A stretch of 64,000 nucleotides of DNA from JBEISR01 sp044371425 (GTDB lineage Bacteria > Planctomycetota > Planctomycetia > Pirellulales > Pirellulaceae), in the NCBI GenBank assembly GCA_044371425.1, contig JBILTR010000001.1:496001-560000 (forward strand), read 5' to 3'. Positions 17,644-27,743 of the stretch are shown here, one piece after another. Every line of letters starts with the position of its first letter. Positions within the stretch are counted from its first letter, which is position 1. A program made the translations under genes and the position numbers. The notes under the pieces were generated by a model. That model was not told the origin of the DNA. It did not search any database and worked only from the letters and a program-made list of their open reading frames with translations.

Positions 17644-20031
17644 ATGACGTTCCTTCATCTGTCGCTGTTGCTGGGAGCCGGATTGGGGCTGGCACCGATC
17701 CTGTTTCACCTGATGGCCAAACGGCCGCCCAAACGGATCGTCTTTCCAGCCCTTCGGTTTGTGCGCAAGACACAGATCGACTCCAATCGAGGCTGGCGCG
17801 TCCAGCACTGGCTGCTGCTGGCGCTGCGAGTGCTGCTGATCGCCCTTCTGGCCTTGTTGCTGGCTGGGCCTCGCGTCTCCAGCAACCTCCTGACCGCAAC
17901 CACGCTGCTGCTTGGCGGAGGCGTGCTGGCGCTTCTGATGACCGCCGCCAGTTGGATCGCTCTGGCCAGACGGCGTCCGATGAGGGTCCTCCTGGGGACG
18001 TCGATCACCGCGGGTGTGCTCTGGGCGATGGTCGCTGCCGGGCTGGGCTGGATGTGGCTCAACGGCACCGCCCCACCCATGCCCAATCCCAGCGGGCCGA
18101 TCGCCACCGCCATCCTCATCGACTCCAGCCCCACCATGGATTACCGACATTCGAACAAGACCCGGTTGCAAGAAGCCACCGAGACGGCTCAGTGGTTGAT
18201 CGATCGCATGCCGCCGGAAAGCCAAGCCGCGCTCCTCGGTGGCGAAGGTCCGGTGCGACTGAGCAGCGATCGGATCACGCTGAAGCGACAGCTGGAAAAG
18301 CTTTCGGTCGATGGCCTAGCCATCCCCATGCCGCAGCGCATCGCGCAGGCCATCGATCTGGTCCGTCAAAGCGACCTGGACCGAAAGGAAATCTATGTTC
18401 TCTCCGATCTATCGGCCAGCAGTTGGTCGATCGAGGAGAACCAGGGACTGGCCCAACTGCTGGCCAAGGAGCCTCCCGTCCTGCTGCAACTGGTTGATCT
18501 GGGAATGGAGCAGCCAACCAACCTGGGCATTCGCTCCGTCACGCTGAGTTCCCAAAGCGTTGCCACCGGAGGCATGGTGGAACTTCAGGCAAGCCTTCAG
18601 GCGGAAGGGCCTCCGCTTTCACGGCAGGCCACCGCAGAACTCTACCAGGAACCGATCGATGCCACGCTTCCTAGAATCGTCGATGGAAAAATGCAGACAC
18701 CGGAACCCAAACTGGTCGATCGTCAGACGGTAGAGGTCCAAGCAGGCTCTCCGGGGGTGGTGCGATTTGTGATGCGCGATCTGCAAGCTGGGACTCATCA
18801 TCTGGAACTCAGGCTGGCCAATCCCGATCCCCTGGAGATCGACAACCGCTACCCCGTCTCGATCGTCGCCGGTCCTCAGGGCCGTTCGCTCTTTGTCGCC
18901 CGCGATCCCCAGCAGGCACTGGCCGCTGCCGCAACCATCGACCCACAGGCAGGCCAGTCGCTGCCCGATGCATCTTCGGTTCTGACCGATTACTTTCAGT
19001 TGGATATCGCGGAACTCTCCAGCTATCGAGCGGTGATGCTGATCGATCCAGCGGATCTCCTCGAGTCGTCGGTGAAGCGGTTGTCGGATTATGTCGAACA
19101 AGGGGGAAGCCTGCTGATCGGCCTGGGGCCATCGGCCGGCAGTGCCGAGATTCTCGCCAAATCGCCTCTGGCCAAACTGCTCCCTGGAGTTCCAGCACGC
19201 ATCGTGCGTCGTCCCGACGATGCCCCCGCCTTCCTGCAACCAGCGATGCCTTCCCATCCCATCTTCTTTCCCTTCGATTCCATGCTGGATCAGACCCCGT
19301 GGAATCTATTTGATACCTATCGATTCTGGGAATTCGATCGACTCGATCCAGGCGCGGCGGCTCTGGTCCAGTTCTCTCCAACCGGGCAGGCAGCTGTGAT
19401 CGAGCAGCCCAGGGGATCTGGCCGCATCATCACCATCACCACACCACTTCCCGAAGAGGCATATCCAGAAGGCCGAAGTCCCTGGAATCAGCTCTGGAGC
19501 GGTCCGGATGCATGGCCCGCGTACGCGCTTCTATTGGGAACCGTCCAGTACCTGTCGGGACAAGGCAGGGAGCGATTCAATGTCCCAGCAGGGACTCCGA
19601 TGGTCCTGGCCAACGATCCCGCCACGATGCCGCAGCGCTACGATCTTTTCACCCCGCAGGCGGAACTGATCCGCGCCGAAAGCCAGGACGGGAATCTGCC
19701 GGTCCCCTCCACCCGACGGCCGGGGCATTATCGACTGCGCGGCATCAAGGATGGAAAGACGCTGCTGCGCGGCTTCTCGGCCTACATTCCCGATGAGTCG
19801 CTCAACCTGCAGCGAACTACCCCCGAACAACTCGATGAGATCCTCGGGAAAGAAACCTATCTGCTTGCGAAAGATCGCGATGCGCTCACCCACAGCATCG
19901 GAGCCGGTCGCTTTGGCCGAGAGTTGTACCCCTATCTGATGTTGATCCTGGCAGCGTTTCTGATCGCCGAACAGGCGATCGCCAGTCGCTTCTACCAGCT
20001 TGGCACCGCACGGAGCAGCAGGCAGGCATGA
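17644..20031 (+). CDS. BatA-like membrane protein with degenerate VWA domain
   Basis: A 795-residue protein with the BatA N-terminal module: a first hydrophobic segment (LHLSLLLGAGLGLAPILFHL), the conserved RPPKRIVFPALRFV stretch and a second segment (WLLLALRVLLIALLALLLAG). Two extra hydrophobic segments follow before residue 141, more than in standard BatA. A VWA-like domain starts near 155 with ILIDSSPTMDYR; its MIDAS reads DSSPT instead of DxSxS, so metal binding is doubtful. A large beta-rich and Rossmann-like region comes next, with a last membrane helix near 765-790. The stop overlaps the next start by four bases (ATGA). Bat proteins are thought to act in envelope stress or protein complex assembly; the specific role here is unknown. 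Confidence 0.88.
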   Translation: MTFLHLSLLLGAGLGLAPILFHLMAKRPPKRIVFPALRFVRKTQIDSNRGWRVQHWLLLALRVLLIALLALLLAGPRVSSNLLTATTLLLGGGVLALLMTAASWIALARRRPMRVLLGTSITAGVLWAMVAAGLGWMWLNGTAPPMPNPSGPIATAILIDSSPTMDYRHSNKTRLQEATETAQWLIDRMPPESQAALLGGEGPVRLSSDRITLKRQLEKLSVDGLAIPMPQRIAQAIDLVRQSDLDRKEIYVLSDLSASSWSIEENQGLAQLLAKEPPVLLQLVDLGMEQPTNLGIRSVTLSSQSVATGGMVELQASLQAEGPPLSRQATAELYQEPIDATLPRIVDGKMQTPEPKLVDRQTVEVQAGSPGVVRFVMRDLQAGTHHLELRLANPDPLEIDNRYPVSIVAGPQGRSLFVARDPQQALAAAATIDPQAGQSLPDASSVLTDYFQLDIAELSSYRAVMLIDPADLLESSVKRLSDYVEQGGSLLIGLGPSAGSAEILAKSPLAKLLPGVPARIVRRPDDAPAFLQPAMPSHPIFFPFDSMLDQTPWNLFDTYRFWEFDRLDPGAAALVQFSPTGQAAVIEQPRGSGRIITITTPLPEEAYPEGRSPWNQLWSGPDAWPAYALLLGTVQYLSGQGRERFNVPAGTPMVLANDPATMPQRYDLFTPQAELIRAESQDGNLPVPSTRRPGHYRLRGIKDGKTLLRGFSAYIPDESLNLQRTTPEQLDEILGKETYLLAKDRDALTHSIGAGRFGRELYPYLMLILAAFLIAEQAIASRFYQLGTARSSRQA

Positions 20032-22295
20032 TCCACTGGACGATCGATCCCATCTTCGGTTCCCCATGGCTGGCCCTTGGTCTGGCGCTGCTGCTGCTGG
20101 CGTTGCCGTGGTGGATGGGGGAATCAGCGACCGTGACCCCGCGAAGGCTCTGGGTGCTTCGGCTGCTCCGCGCCCTAGTGGCGCTACTGCTTCTGCTGGC
20201 CACCTTGCGGCCCGGCATCTCCTGGACACGCGAGGGCCTTCCCAAGGGAGCTGTCGCCGTTCTGATCGACAGTTCCCGCAGCATGGAACTGCCCGCCGGA
20301 CAGGCCAGTCAGAGTCGCTGGGAGATCGAGCGGAAGGTATGGGAAAGCCTGCAGGAAGGGGAGAGCCTGATGGGGGAGGACACGCGGCTGGTTCCCTACC
20401 TCTACGATCAATCGCTGCGAGCTGTCGCGAAGGAATCGGAGCCATCGCCTCTACCCAATGCCCCTGCGGGAGAAGCGACCGATGTCGGTGGGGCGCTGGC
20501 GAAAGTCATGCAGCAACAGACCGATCCACCTCTGGTGGCTGTCGTCTGGATGGGAGATGGCGCTCAGACGGTATCCGGATCGCAGGACGATCCACAGGGG
20601 GTTGCCAGACAGTTGACCCAGCTGAGCGTCCCAATGCTGCTTTTCGGCATTGGGCCACGCGACGCCTCGACAGAAACTCGGGATCTTGCGATCGAATCGG
20701 TGCCCGAACAGTTGGATGTGTTTACCAGCAACCAGAGCTCCGTTCGGGGAGTGCTTCATGCACGAGGGTTTGCTAATCGAGAGTTCACCGTATTGCTTCG
20801 CGTGCGAACCCCCGAGGGAACCTACCAGACGATCACGCAGCAAGTCGTCTCCAGCACGTCGACCGATCAACGCCTCGCCTTCCAGTTGCCTCTGATCGCG
20901 CCGGCGCAAGGAAGCTACGAACTGGAGGTTTCGGTAGCCCCGGAGTCGAATGAGCCGGTGGTGGAGAATAACGCGGTCACCTGCTATCTCAACGTGCGCG
21001 ACGGCGGAGCCCGGGTGCTGTATCTGGAAGGCGAGCCGCGGCCCGAGCAGAAGTTTTTGCGGCGAGCGCTGGCCGATAGCGCGGAACTGCAGATCGATTT
21101 TCTACCGGTCCTTCGCTACACCGCTTCCAACTGGCCACTCGATTTCGCCAACCAGCTTTCTTCCGGAGTCTATGACGCGTACATCCTCGGCGACCTCGAC
21201 GCATCTGCCATCTCGGAAGCGTCGATGAAGTTGCTGGAGCAGCGGGTGCGGGAGGGCGCTGGCTTGATCACCCTGGGGGGATATCATGCCTATGGCCCAG
21301 GAGGCTACGGCAACACCTCGATCGCTGCCTTGCTTCCCGTCGAATTCGATTCGCGCGTCCGTCAGGCCTTTGGAAGCCCGATCATCGAGGCGCTGCACCA
21401 CGCAGGCCCACTTCCGATGAAGATGATCGCCAATCATCCCATCGTTACCCTAGGGGACCAGGTCGACAGCGCCGAACTCTGGAAGGCTTTGCCGCCACTT
21501 CAAGGTGCAAACCGCTGGCGGCGAGTCCGCAACGCCCCGGGAGTCCAGGTCCTGGTCGCAGGACCTAAGGAACAGCCTCTGGTGGTGGTCGGGGAGGCAG
21601 AGAAAGGACGCATCCTGTCGCTGGCCTTCGATGGATCCTATCAGTGGTGGCTGGCCGGCAAGGAGGAACAGCACAAACGCTTCTGGCGCCAAGCTCTGCT
21701 CTGGTGCATGCGCCGCGAATCGGCCGAAGAAGGACTCTCGATCGCAATGGACAAACGACGTCTTTTTCGAGACGAATCGACCAATCTGGAGGTGATCTGG
21801 AATCCAGGGGAAACCGATCAGCCGATTCCCGATGGAACCCGGATGCGGCTTTATCGCGATGGGACGGACCAGGGCGGCATCATCCTCAATCGCAGCGAGG
21901 CCAATCGGATGAGCGGCAAATTGCAGTCGGGACTTCCCCCCGGCCGCTATCAGCTGAAAGCCACCACCAACAATAGTCAAGGGAAGCCCCTGGAAGCAAG
22001 CCTACCCTTTTCCATCCTCTCCAGCTCGGCGGAAACCATGGAGTCGAATCCCGATTGGGGATTGATCGAACAGATGGCCAAGCTGAATGAGCCAGCGGGT
22101 GGGGCGATCTACGCACCCGAACAGGTCCCCGATGCACTCGACTGGCTGGCCAAACATCGCAAGGCATCGGCGGTTCCCTGGTCGGATAACCATCGCTTGG
22201 GAGATGGCCTGGCCGACAGCTGGCTGTTGTTTCTGGCCATCGTCACCCTCTGGCTGATCCAGTGGTGGCTGCGCATGCGGTGGAGTCTTCCCTGA
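20028..22295 (+). CDS. VWA / glutamine-amidotransferase-like membrane protein of Bat operon
   Basis: A 755-residue protein that ends the moxR operon. Two N-terminal hydrophobic segments (WLALGLALLLLALPWWM; LRALVALLLLLATLRPG) precede a VWA domain with an intact MIDAS, AVLIDSSRSMELP, near residue 85. The middle has Ig-like beta segments. It is followed by a class-I-glutamine-amidotransferase-like region (VLYLEGEPRPEQKFLRRAL near 328, LITLGGYHAYGPGGYG near 412), a domain often found in large planctomycete VWA proteins without the catalytic Cys. A final helix (WLLFLAIVTLWLIQWWLR) anchors the C-terminus. The start overlaps the BatA-like stop, so the two are probably made in fixed ratio. Confidence 0.9.
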   Translation: MIHWTIDPIFGSPWLALGLALLLLALPWWMGESATVTPRRLWVLRLLRALVALLLLLATLRPGISWTREGLPKGAVAVLIDSSRSMELPAGQASQSRWEIERKVWESLQEGESLMGEDTRLVPYLYDQSLRAVAKESEPSPLPNAPAGEATDVGGALAKVMQQQTDPPLVAVVWMGDGAQTVSGSQDDPQGVARQLTQLSVPMLLFGIGPRDASTETRDLAIESVPEQLDVFTSNQSSVRGVLHARGFANREFTVLLRVRTPEGTYQTITQQVVSSTSTDQRLAFQLPLIAPAQGSYELEVSVAPESNEPVVENNAVTCYLNVRDGGARVLYLEGEPRPEQKFLRRALADSAELQIDFLPVLRYTASNWPLDFANQLSSGVYDAYILGDLDASAISEASMKLLEQRVREGAGLITLGGYHAYGPGGYGNTSIAALLPVEFDSRVRQAFGSPIIEALHHAGPLPMKMIANHPIVTLGDQVDSAELWKALPPLQGANRWRRVRNAPGVQVLVAGPKEQPLVVVGEAEKGRILSLAFDGSYQWWLAGKEEQHKRFWRQALLWCMRRESAEEGLSIAMDKRRLFRDESTNLEVIWNPGETDQPIPDGTRMRLYRDGTDQGGIILNRSEANRMSGKLQSGLPPGRYQLKATTNNSQGKPLEASLPFSILSSSAETMESNPDWGLIEQMAKLNEPAGGAIYAPEQVPDALDWLAKHRKASAVPWSDNHRLGDGLADSWLLFLAIVTLWLIQWWLRMRWSLP

Positions 22296-22376
22296 GCAAT
22301 ATCTCGCTGTGGGACTGCTCGGCGCAGGGAGTGCCACAACGGATCAACGCAAAGACTGGAGAAGATCGAGCGGCTG

Positions 22377-23102
22377 TCAGCCACCGATCCATCGATGGAC
22401 TAGGCTGGCCAGCAAGCCGCCAACGATCGGGCCGGCGACAGGCACCCATGCATACGACCAGTCGCTCGATCCCTTCCCCGGAATCGGAAGAAGGTGATGA
22501 GCCAATCGGGGCATGAGATCCCGCGCGGGGTTGATGGCATAGCCCGTCGTGCCACCCAGCGACAGGCCGATCGCAAAGACCAGCAGTGCGACTGGAATCA
22601 GTCCTAAAGCCCCCATTCCCAGAGTCCCTTCACTGTGGGTTGCCTTAACGCTCAGGAAGATCGCCAGCACCAGCACGAAGGTACCGACTAGCTCACAGAA
22701 GAAAGCTTGCGCATGGCCCGGAAGATTCGCGCTGGTGGAAAAGCACGCCAGTTTGGCACCAGGATCCTCGGTCGCCTGGAAGTGCGGGCGATAAAAAAGG
22801 TAGACAAGCACGGCCCCCAGCCAAGCTCCCGCACACTGCGCGATGATGTAGGAGAGGCAATCGGACCAGGCGAGTTTGCCCGAAGCCGCGATCGCGATTG
22901 TCAGCGCCGGATTCAGGTGGGCACCACTGGCCGGTTCGGAACACATCGCCCCGATGTAAACCGCCATCGCCCATCCCGCCGTGATCACAATCCAGCCGGC
23001 TTGGTTTCCTTTGGTGCCCTTAAGAAGGACATTGGCCACCACACCGTTGCCCAGCAGGATCAAAATCATTGTGCCTAAAAACTCAGCCATCCAAGGTGAC
23101 AT
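22377..23102 (-). CDS. glpF: aquaglyceroporin (MIP family) glycerol facilitator
   Basis: A 241-residue channel with the two NPA boxes of the MIP family (AHLNPALTI near residue 63 and YAINPARDL near 195) and six membrane segments plus two half-helices. The Asp after the second NPAR (NPARD) is typical of glycerol-conducting GlpF members and not water-only aquaporins. I chose the ATG at 23102, which has AAGGAG six bases ahead; the longer frame overlaps glpD and has no support. It is the last gene of glpK-glpD-glpF, so it supplies glycerol to the kinase. Confidence 0.92.
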   Translation of the reverse strand: MSPWMAEFLGTMILILLGNGVVANVLLKGTKGNQAGWIVITAGWAMAVYIGAMCSEPASGAHLNPALTIAIAASGKLAWSDCLSYIIAQCAGAWLGAVLVYLFYRPHFQATEDPGAKLACFSTSANLPGHAQAFFCELVGTFVLVLAIFLSVKATHSEGTLGMGALGLIPVALLVFAIGLSLGGTTGYAINPARDLMPRLAHHLLPIPGKGSSDWSYAWVPVAGPIVGGLLASLVHRWIGG

Positions 23103-23161
23103 GGTTTGCTCCTTCTGTCGGGATTGGGTTGATGAGCTGCAGTGCCTGCAACGCGCGTGCA

Positions 23162-24673
23162 TCAGGCGATCTGGTGGACATCGACAATCGAGCGCCAATG
23201 CGTCATCTGCTGGTCGATCCACGCGTCGCCGTAGCCCAAGGCGTCCGCCATTTCCTTGGCAACCTGTCGGGCGATGCGATCAGCGCCTCTCGCATCCTGT
23301 AGCAGCAATCGAGATCTTCTGGCCAGAACGTCCTCGACCTGTCTTGCCATCTGATGGCGGACAGCCCAGCGGATATCGCAGATGCGAAGAGGGAGATTCG
23401 GGTCGATGCGACTGGCCCACTCGGGGTGCTCGCGCAGCAACGTTTCGGCTTGGGACGAGGAGTCGGGAATAGGATGGTTTTTGGTCTGGGAAGCAGGGCC
23501 TGCTGGAGACCATTCCCGTTGAATCTGCTGGACGGCATCTTCGGCCATCTTCCGCACCGTGGTCCACTTGCCCCCGGTGACGGTCCAGAACCCATCGGCT
23601 TCACGCTTCACCAGGTGGTCGCGGGAAAGGGAGGCGGTGCGGGCGGTGCCCGACGACTGGACCAGCGGCCGGATGCCAGTAAAGACACTTCGTACATCCT
23701 CTCGCCGAGGTCGTCGCAACAGATAGTCCCCTGCGGTTTGCAGCAGGAACTCAATCTCCTGCTCCTGCGCCTTGGGTTCGACTTCGGCTTGGGGCAAAGG
23801 GGTGTCGGTGGTTCCGATGAGGGTGGTATCCAGCCATGGGATCATGAAGATGACGCGGCCATCGGAAGTCTTCGGTACGATGACGGCAGTATCGCCTGGA
23901 AGGAAGCTTCGATCGAGCACCAGGTGCACTCCCTGGCTGGCGGCGACGATAGGGGCAATGTCGGCCGATGCCATGCGTCGGACTTCATCGCAGAAGGGAC
24001 CTGCTGCATTGACCACGGCTCTCGCTTCGATCGACAGCCGCTTGCCGCTCTCGCCGTCCTGCGCCTCCACTCCGTGGATCTTCTGATCGGATCGGATCAA
24101 GCCCGTTGCAGCGACGTAGTTGATCAGACAGGCTCCCAGTCGGTCTGCTTCGCATGCCATGTCGATCAGCAGGCGGCTGTCATCGAACTGTCCGTCTGAG
24201 TAAAGGACGCCATGGCGGATGGTCTTCTGGTCCAACGTCGGAAGCAGGCTTTGCATCGTCTTGCCGGAGACCATGCGGGATTTCTCCCAGCCGTGGCTGC
24301 CGGCTAGCAGGTCGTATACCTTCATCCCCAGGCCGTAGAACCACTGCTGCCATCGCGAACGACAAGGGATGGCGAAGGTGCGAGCATGGACGACATGGGG
24401 TGCGTTTTGGCGCAGCAAAGTCCTTTCCCTCAATGCATCCCGAACCAGTCCGATCTGCGCCTGCTGCAGGTAGCGGACTCCTCCGTGGACTAGCTTCGTC
24501 GACCGGCTGCTAGTGCCCTTTCCGAAATCGAATCGTTCGATCAGCGCCACCTCCATGCCTCGGAGCCTAGCATCGAGCGCGATACCAACGCCGGTGGCCC
24601 CTCCGCCGATCACCACCAAGTCCCAAGGCTCGCGCCGCGACAAAAGTCGATCGAGATTCGCCTGTCGATCCAT
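23162..24673 (-). CDS. glpD: FAD-dependent glycerol-3-phosphate dehydrogenase
   Basis: A 503-residue GlpD that oxidises glycerol-3-phosphate to dihydroxyacetone phosphate and passes electrons to the quinone pool. The FAD Rossmann motif DLVVIGGGATGVGIALDARL lies at about residue 18. It is followed by the family stretch GTSSRSTKLVHGGVRYLQQ, the substrate region MIPWLDTTLIGTTDTPL near 280, and a C-terminal DAO_C domain rich in Arg/Asp. The length is normal. It sits 55 bases downstream of glpK and 59 bases upstream of glpF, all on one strand, and is expected to be a peripheral inner-membrane enzyme. Confidence 0.95.
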   Translation of the reverse strand: MDRQANLDRLLSRREPWDLVVIGGGATGVGIALDARLRGMEVALIERFDFGKGTSSRSTKLVHGGVRYLQQAQIGLVRDALRERTLLRQNAPHVVHARTFAIPCRSRWQQWFYGLGMKVYDLLAGSHGWEKSRMVSGKTMQSLLPTLDQKTIRHGVLYSDGQFDDSRLLIDMACEADRLGACLINYVAATGLIRSDQKIHGVEAQDGESGKRLSIEARAVVNAAGPFCDEVRRMASADIAPIVAASQGVHLVLDRSFLPGDTAVIVPKTSDGRVIFMIPWLDTTLIGTTDTPLPQAEVEPKAQEQEIEFLLQTAGDYLLRRPRREDVRSVFTGIRPLVQSSGTARTASLSRDHLVKREADGFWTVTGGKWTTVRKMAEDAVQQIQREWSPAGPASQTKNHPIPDSSSQAETLLREHPEWASRIDPNLPLRICDIRWAVRHQMARQVEDVLARRSRLLLQDARGADRIARQVAKEMADALGYGDAWIDQQMTHWRSIVDVHQIA

Positions 24674-24728
24674 CCTGCGGGACTCCCTATAGGTGCTGAA
24701 GCGTAGTGGTCGCCGATTGGCCGATGCG

Positions 24729-26225
24729 TCACGCGTCGGGTAGCGACCAACCGCTCGATCGCTCCACCGCGCGATTCCACTGCGTTCGAAGTTCCGATGC
24801 TCGATCAGCCGACAACAGCGGTTCGAATACCCGTTCCGCTTCCCAGCATTCGGCCAGTTCCTGCCTGTCCTTCCAGAGGTCTGCTTGCAACCCAGCCAGA
24901 TAGGCGGCTCCCAGCGCCGTGGTCTCCAGCACGCGGGGTCGCACGACGGGTGCCTGCAGCAGATCGGCTTGGAACTGCATCAGCAGGTCGTTGGCTGCTG
25001 CCCCACCATCGACTCGCAGTTGCTCCACGCGGATCCCCGAGTCAGCTTCCATGGCACCCAGCACGTCGGCGACTTGGTAGGCGATTCCTTCCAGGCAGGC
25101 GCGCGCCAAGTGGGCTTTGGTTGTGCCTCGGGTGATTCCCAAAATCGTTCCTCGCGCGTCGGGGTCCCAGTGAGGAGCCCCCAGACCGGTCAGCGCAGGA
25201 ACGACGTAGACGCCTCCGCTATCCGGCACCTCCCTAGCCAATTGCTCGACCTCCCCCGCATGCTGGATCACGCCAAGTCCGTCCCTCAACCACTGCACGA
25301 TCGCCCCTGCGATGAAGACGCTGCCTTCCAACGCGTACTCCAGTTGGCCGTCGGTCTTCCAGGCGATGGTGGTCAGCAGTTGACGCTGGCTGGCGCGAGG
25401 CTGGTCTCCGGTGTGCATCAGCATGAAGCAGCCGGTACCGTAGGTGTTCTTCGCCATCCCATCGTGATGGCAGATCTGGCCGAACAAGGCCGCTTGCTGG
25501 TCCCCTGCCACACCGCCGATTGCGATCGGCCGACCGAACCACTCGGCATCTGTAGTGCCGAATCGATGGCTGGAGGGAAGGATTTCCGGCAGGACGGCAC
25601 GCGGGATCTGGAATAAATCCAGCAGGCTGTCATCCCACTGACCTGTCTTCAGGTCGACCAACAACGTGCGCGATGCATTGCTGACGTCGGTGGCATGCAA
25701 CCTCCCCCCGGTCAGCTTCCAAAGCAGCCAGGAATCGATCGTGCCAAACGCCAACTCGCCTCCCTCCGCGCGGCGTCGCGCGTCGGGGAAATGGTCGAGC
25801 ATCCACTGGAGCTTGGTGGCCGAGAAATAGGAGTCCAATACCAGACCGGTGCGCTGCTGGATCATCGGACCACGTCCGTCGGCGATCAGTTGCCGGCACT
25901 GTGGCGCCGTGCGGCGATCCTGCCACACGATCGCCGGCCCCAGAGGCTGACCCGTCTTTCGGTCCCACAGGACCGTCGTCTCCCGCTGGTTGGTGATGCC
26001 GATCGATGCGATGTCGCCCGGTGCCATCCCTGCTTTGCGTAGCACCTCTTGAGCCACCTCGATCTGCGACTGCCAGATCTCCATCGCGTCATGCTCGACC
26101 CAACCCGGTTTGGGATAGTGCTGACGGAATTCCTTTTGAGCCACCTGCAGGACCCTCCCCTGCCGGTCGAAAATCAGGGCGCGGGAACTGGTGGTACCTT
26201 GGTCGAGGGCGAGGATCGCTTGCAT
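24729..26225 (-). CDS. glpK: glycerol kinase
   Basis: A 498-residue FGGY kinase that phosphorylates glycerol. The N-terminal phosphate-binding segment ILALDQGTTSSRALIFD is canonical, as are PGWVEHDAMEIW, ITNQRETTVLWDRKTG and the C-terminal GLGAPHWDPDARGTILGITR and LRVDGGAAANDLLMQFQAD (FGGY signature 2 region). The start is ATG at 26225; a TTG one codon upstream is possible. First gene of glpK-glpD-glpF. No GlpR-like regulator is in the window. Confidence 0.96.
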   Translation of the reverse strand: MQAILALDQGTTSSRALIFDRQGRVLQVAQKEFRQHYPKPGWVEHDAMEIWQSQIEVAQEVLRKAGMAPGDIASIGITNQRETTVLWDRKTGQPLGPAIVWQDRRTAPQCRQLIADGRGPMIQQRTGLVLDSYFSATKLQWMLDHFPDARRRAEGGELAFGTIDSWLLWKLTGGRLHATDVSNASRTLLVDLKTGQWDDSLLDLFQIPRAVLPEILPSSHRFGTTDAEWFGRPIAIGGVAGDQQAALFGQICHHDGMAKNTYGTGCFMLMHTGDQPRASQRQLLTTIAWKTDGQLEYALEGSVFIAGAIVQWLRDGLGVIQHAGEVEQLAREVPDSGGVYVVPALTGLGAPHWDPDARGTILGITRGTTKAHLARACLEGIAYQVADVLGAMEADSGIRVEQLRVDGGAAANDLLMQFQADLLQAPVVRPRVLETTALGAAYLAGLQADLWKDRQELAECWEAERVFEPLLSADRASELRTQWNRAVERSSGWSLPDA

Positions 26226-26304
26226 CAATCACCTGAGTCATCGGAGAGGAGAGGAAGTTGCGCCCAGTTGGCCAGCGGCCTGATGGGGCGCTTGCAACTA
26301 AGGA

Positions 26305-27564
26305 TCATGGCGCGATGCACAGGATCGCATCGTAGGTTCGCAGGAAGATCTTGCCGTGCGCGAAGACCGGGGTGGCCACCGTGGCGCTGTCGACCGAGTT
26401 GGTCGCCACCAGATCAAAGGAGTCGGCGTGGCGGATGACGAAGGTTGTGCCATCCTCGCGAGTCAGGTAGACGTGATCGCCTGCGATCACCGGGGAGCTG
26501 CTGAAATCGTGGCGGCTTTTGGGCAGTGCTTCCTGCCATAGGATTTTTCCGGTCGATGCTTCCAGGCAGGAGACCAAGCCCTTGTCGCCGCAGAGGTAAA
26601 CGCGATTTCCTGCCACGGCAGGAGTTGGCACGTCGGCGCCCAGTTCCAATCGCCATGCCTGTCTTTCTCCATCGTCGCGACGGGTTCGAAGCGCCGTCAA
26701 CGTCGCGCCACGCGCGTAAGGGCAAAGCACCAAGTCACCTGCCAGCACGGGGGATGCGATGGTTCGGAAATACTGCTCCTTCCCTGGATTGAAGCCCCCT
26801 TGGGACCACAACAGCTTCCCATCTGCCGCGCGATGAGCTGTCGCATGGTCGGCTCCCAGGGTAATGATCGCTGTTGTTGCGTCGATCGTTGCAACCACCG
26901 GGGTGGTGTAGGCCTGATGGCTTTCTTCGATCGAGTCCATCATTCGATCGGTCTTCCATCGCACTTGGCCTGTCTCAAGATCGTACGCCACCAGGTAGCT
27001 TGGGCCGGTCTGCATCACCGCCACCACCACCAAGCCATCGACGAGGATCGGCGAGGTTCCCAGGTCCCACCAGAGCGAATCCTCTCCGAATCGTTTCTGC
27101 AGATTGTCCTGCCAGAGAATCTTTCCCTGAAGATCGCAGCAGGCCAAGTCGCCGCTCTTGAAGTAAGCGACAACTCGTTCCCCGTCGGTCACAGGGGATG
27201 AGTTTGCCCCGCTGGCTTTGGCATGCTTGCCCGCGACCTCCTCGCCCAGCTCCACAGTCCATAGGATCTTTCCTTCCAGCGAGATCGATTGGAGGAGGTT
27301 CTTACCATCGCGTCCTGCGGTCGTCAGGATCCGATCGCCAGCCACCACCGGGGTGGATGCACCGCGATCAGGTAGCTTCAAACGCCAGGCGATTTTTTCG
27401 GACTCGGTCCATCGGATCGGATAGCGACCTTCCAACGCTCGCCCATCCCCGAATGGGCCTCGCCAATTCGGCCAGGGTTGCTCTGCCGACAGCAGTCCGA
27501 TCCCCTGCAGTATGCAGATCGCAGCGATCGCCATCACCCGTAGAAAGAAATCACCAGATCGCAT
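26305..27564 (-). CDS. exported PQQ-type beta-propeller (BamB-like) protein
   Basis: A 419-residue protein with a signal peptide (VMAIAAICILQGIGLLSA) and repeated propeller blades of the type (G)KILWxxxL...SPVxxGxxVxx. Examples are GKILWTVELGEE, GKILWQDNLQKRF, GQVRWKTDRM, GKLLWSQGGF and GKILWQEALPK. This is the PQQ-like eight-bladed propeller common in planctomycete exported proteins, annotated as BamB-like or as PQQ-binding. No PQQ-dehydrogenase active-site motif is visible, so it is probably a binding or scaffold protein. I chose the ATG at 27564 with GGAG eight bases ahead; the GTG at 27573 overlaps that site. It is divergent from the repeat-rich gene at 27744. Confidence 0.87.
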   Translation of the reverse strand: MRSGDFFLRVMAIAAICILQGIGLLSAEQPWPNWRGPFGDGRALEGRYPIRWTESEKIAWRLKLPDRGASTPVVAGDRILTTAGRDGKNLLQSISLEGKILWTVELGEEVAGKHAKASGANSSPVTDGERVVAYFKSGDLACCDLQGKILWQDNLQKRFGEDSLWWDLGTSPILVDGLVVVAVMQTGPSYLVAYDLETGQVRWKTDRMMDSIEESHQAYTTPVVATIDATTAIITLGADHATAHRAADGKLLWSQGGFNPGKEQYFRTIASPVLAGDLVLCPYARGATLTALRTRRDDGERQAWRLELGADVPTPAVAGNRVYLCGDKGLVSCLEASTGKILWQEALPKSRHDFSSSPVIAGDHVYLTREDGTTFVIRHADSFDLVATNSVDSATVATPVFAHGKIFLRTYDAILCIAP

Positions 27565-27743
27565 CGCTTTCACTCCGTCTCTCGATCGCTTCAGGCCAAA
27601 CCCAATCGCTGCACTTCCAGACGCTTTATCCTATCGATTCCCCCAGCATTCCGCACGCAGGGTGCGATGGCGGTTGGTATGATCAAAGGGTGCAGTCGTC
27701 CCTGAACTGGACACGCCGTGTTGGGTGCAATGGGAGGAAGTTC

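Noticed and set aside
27198..27743. 182-residue N-terminal extension of the repeat protein
   Set aside because: It is antisense to the beta-propeller gene and has no signal; the ATG at 27744 has a good ribosome binding site followed by an export-signal-like segment.
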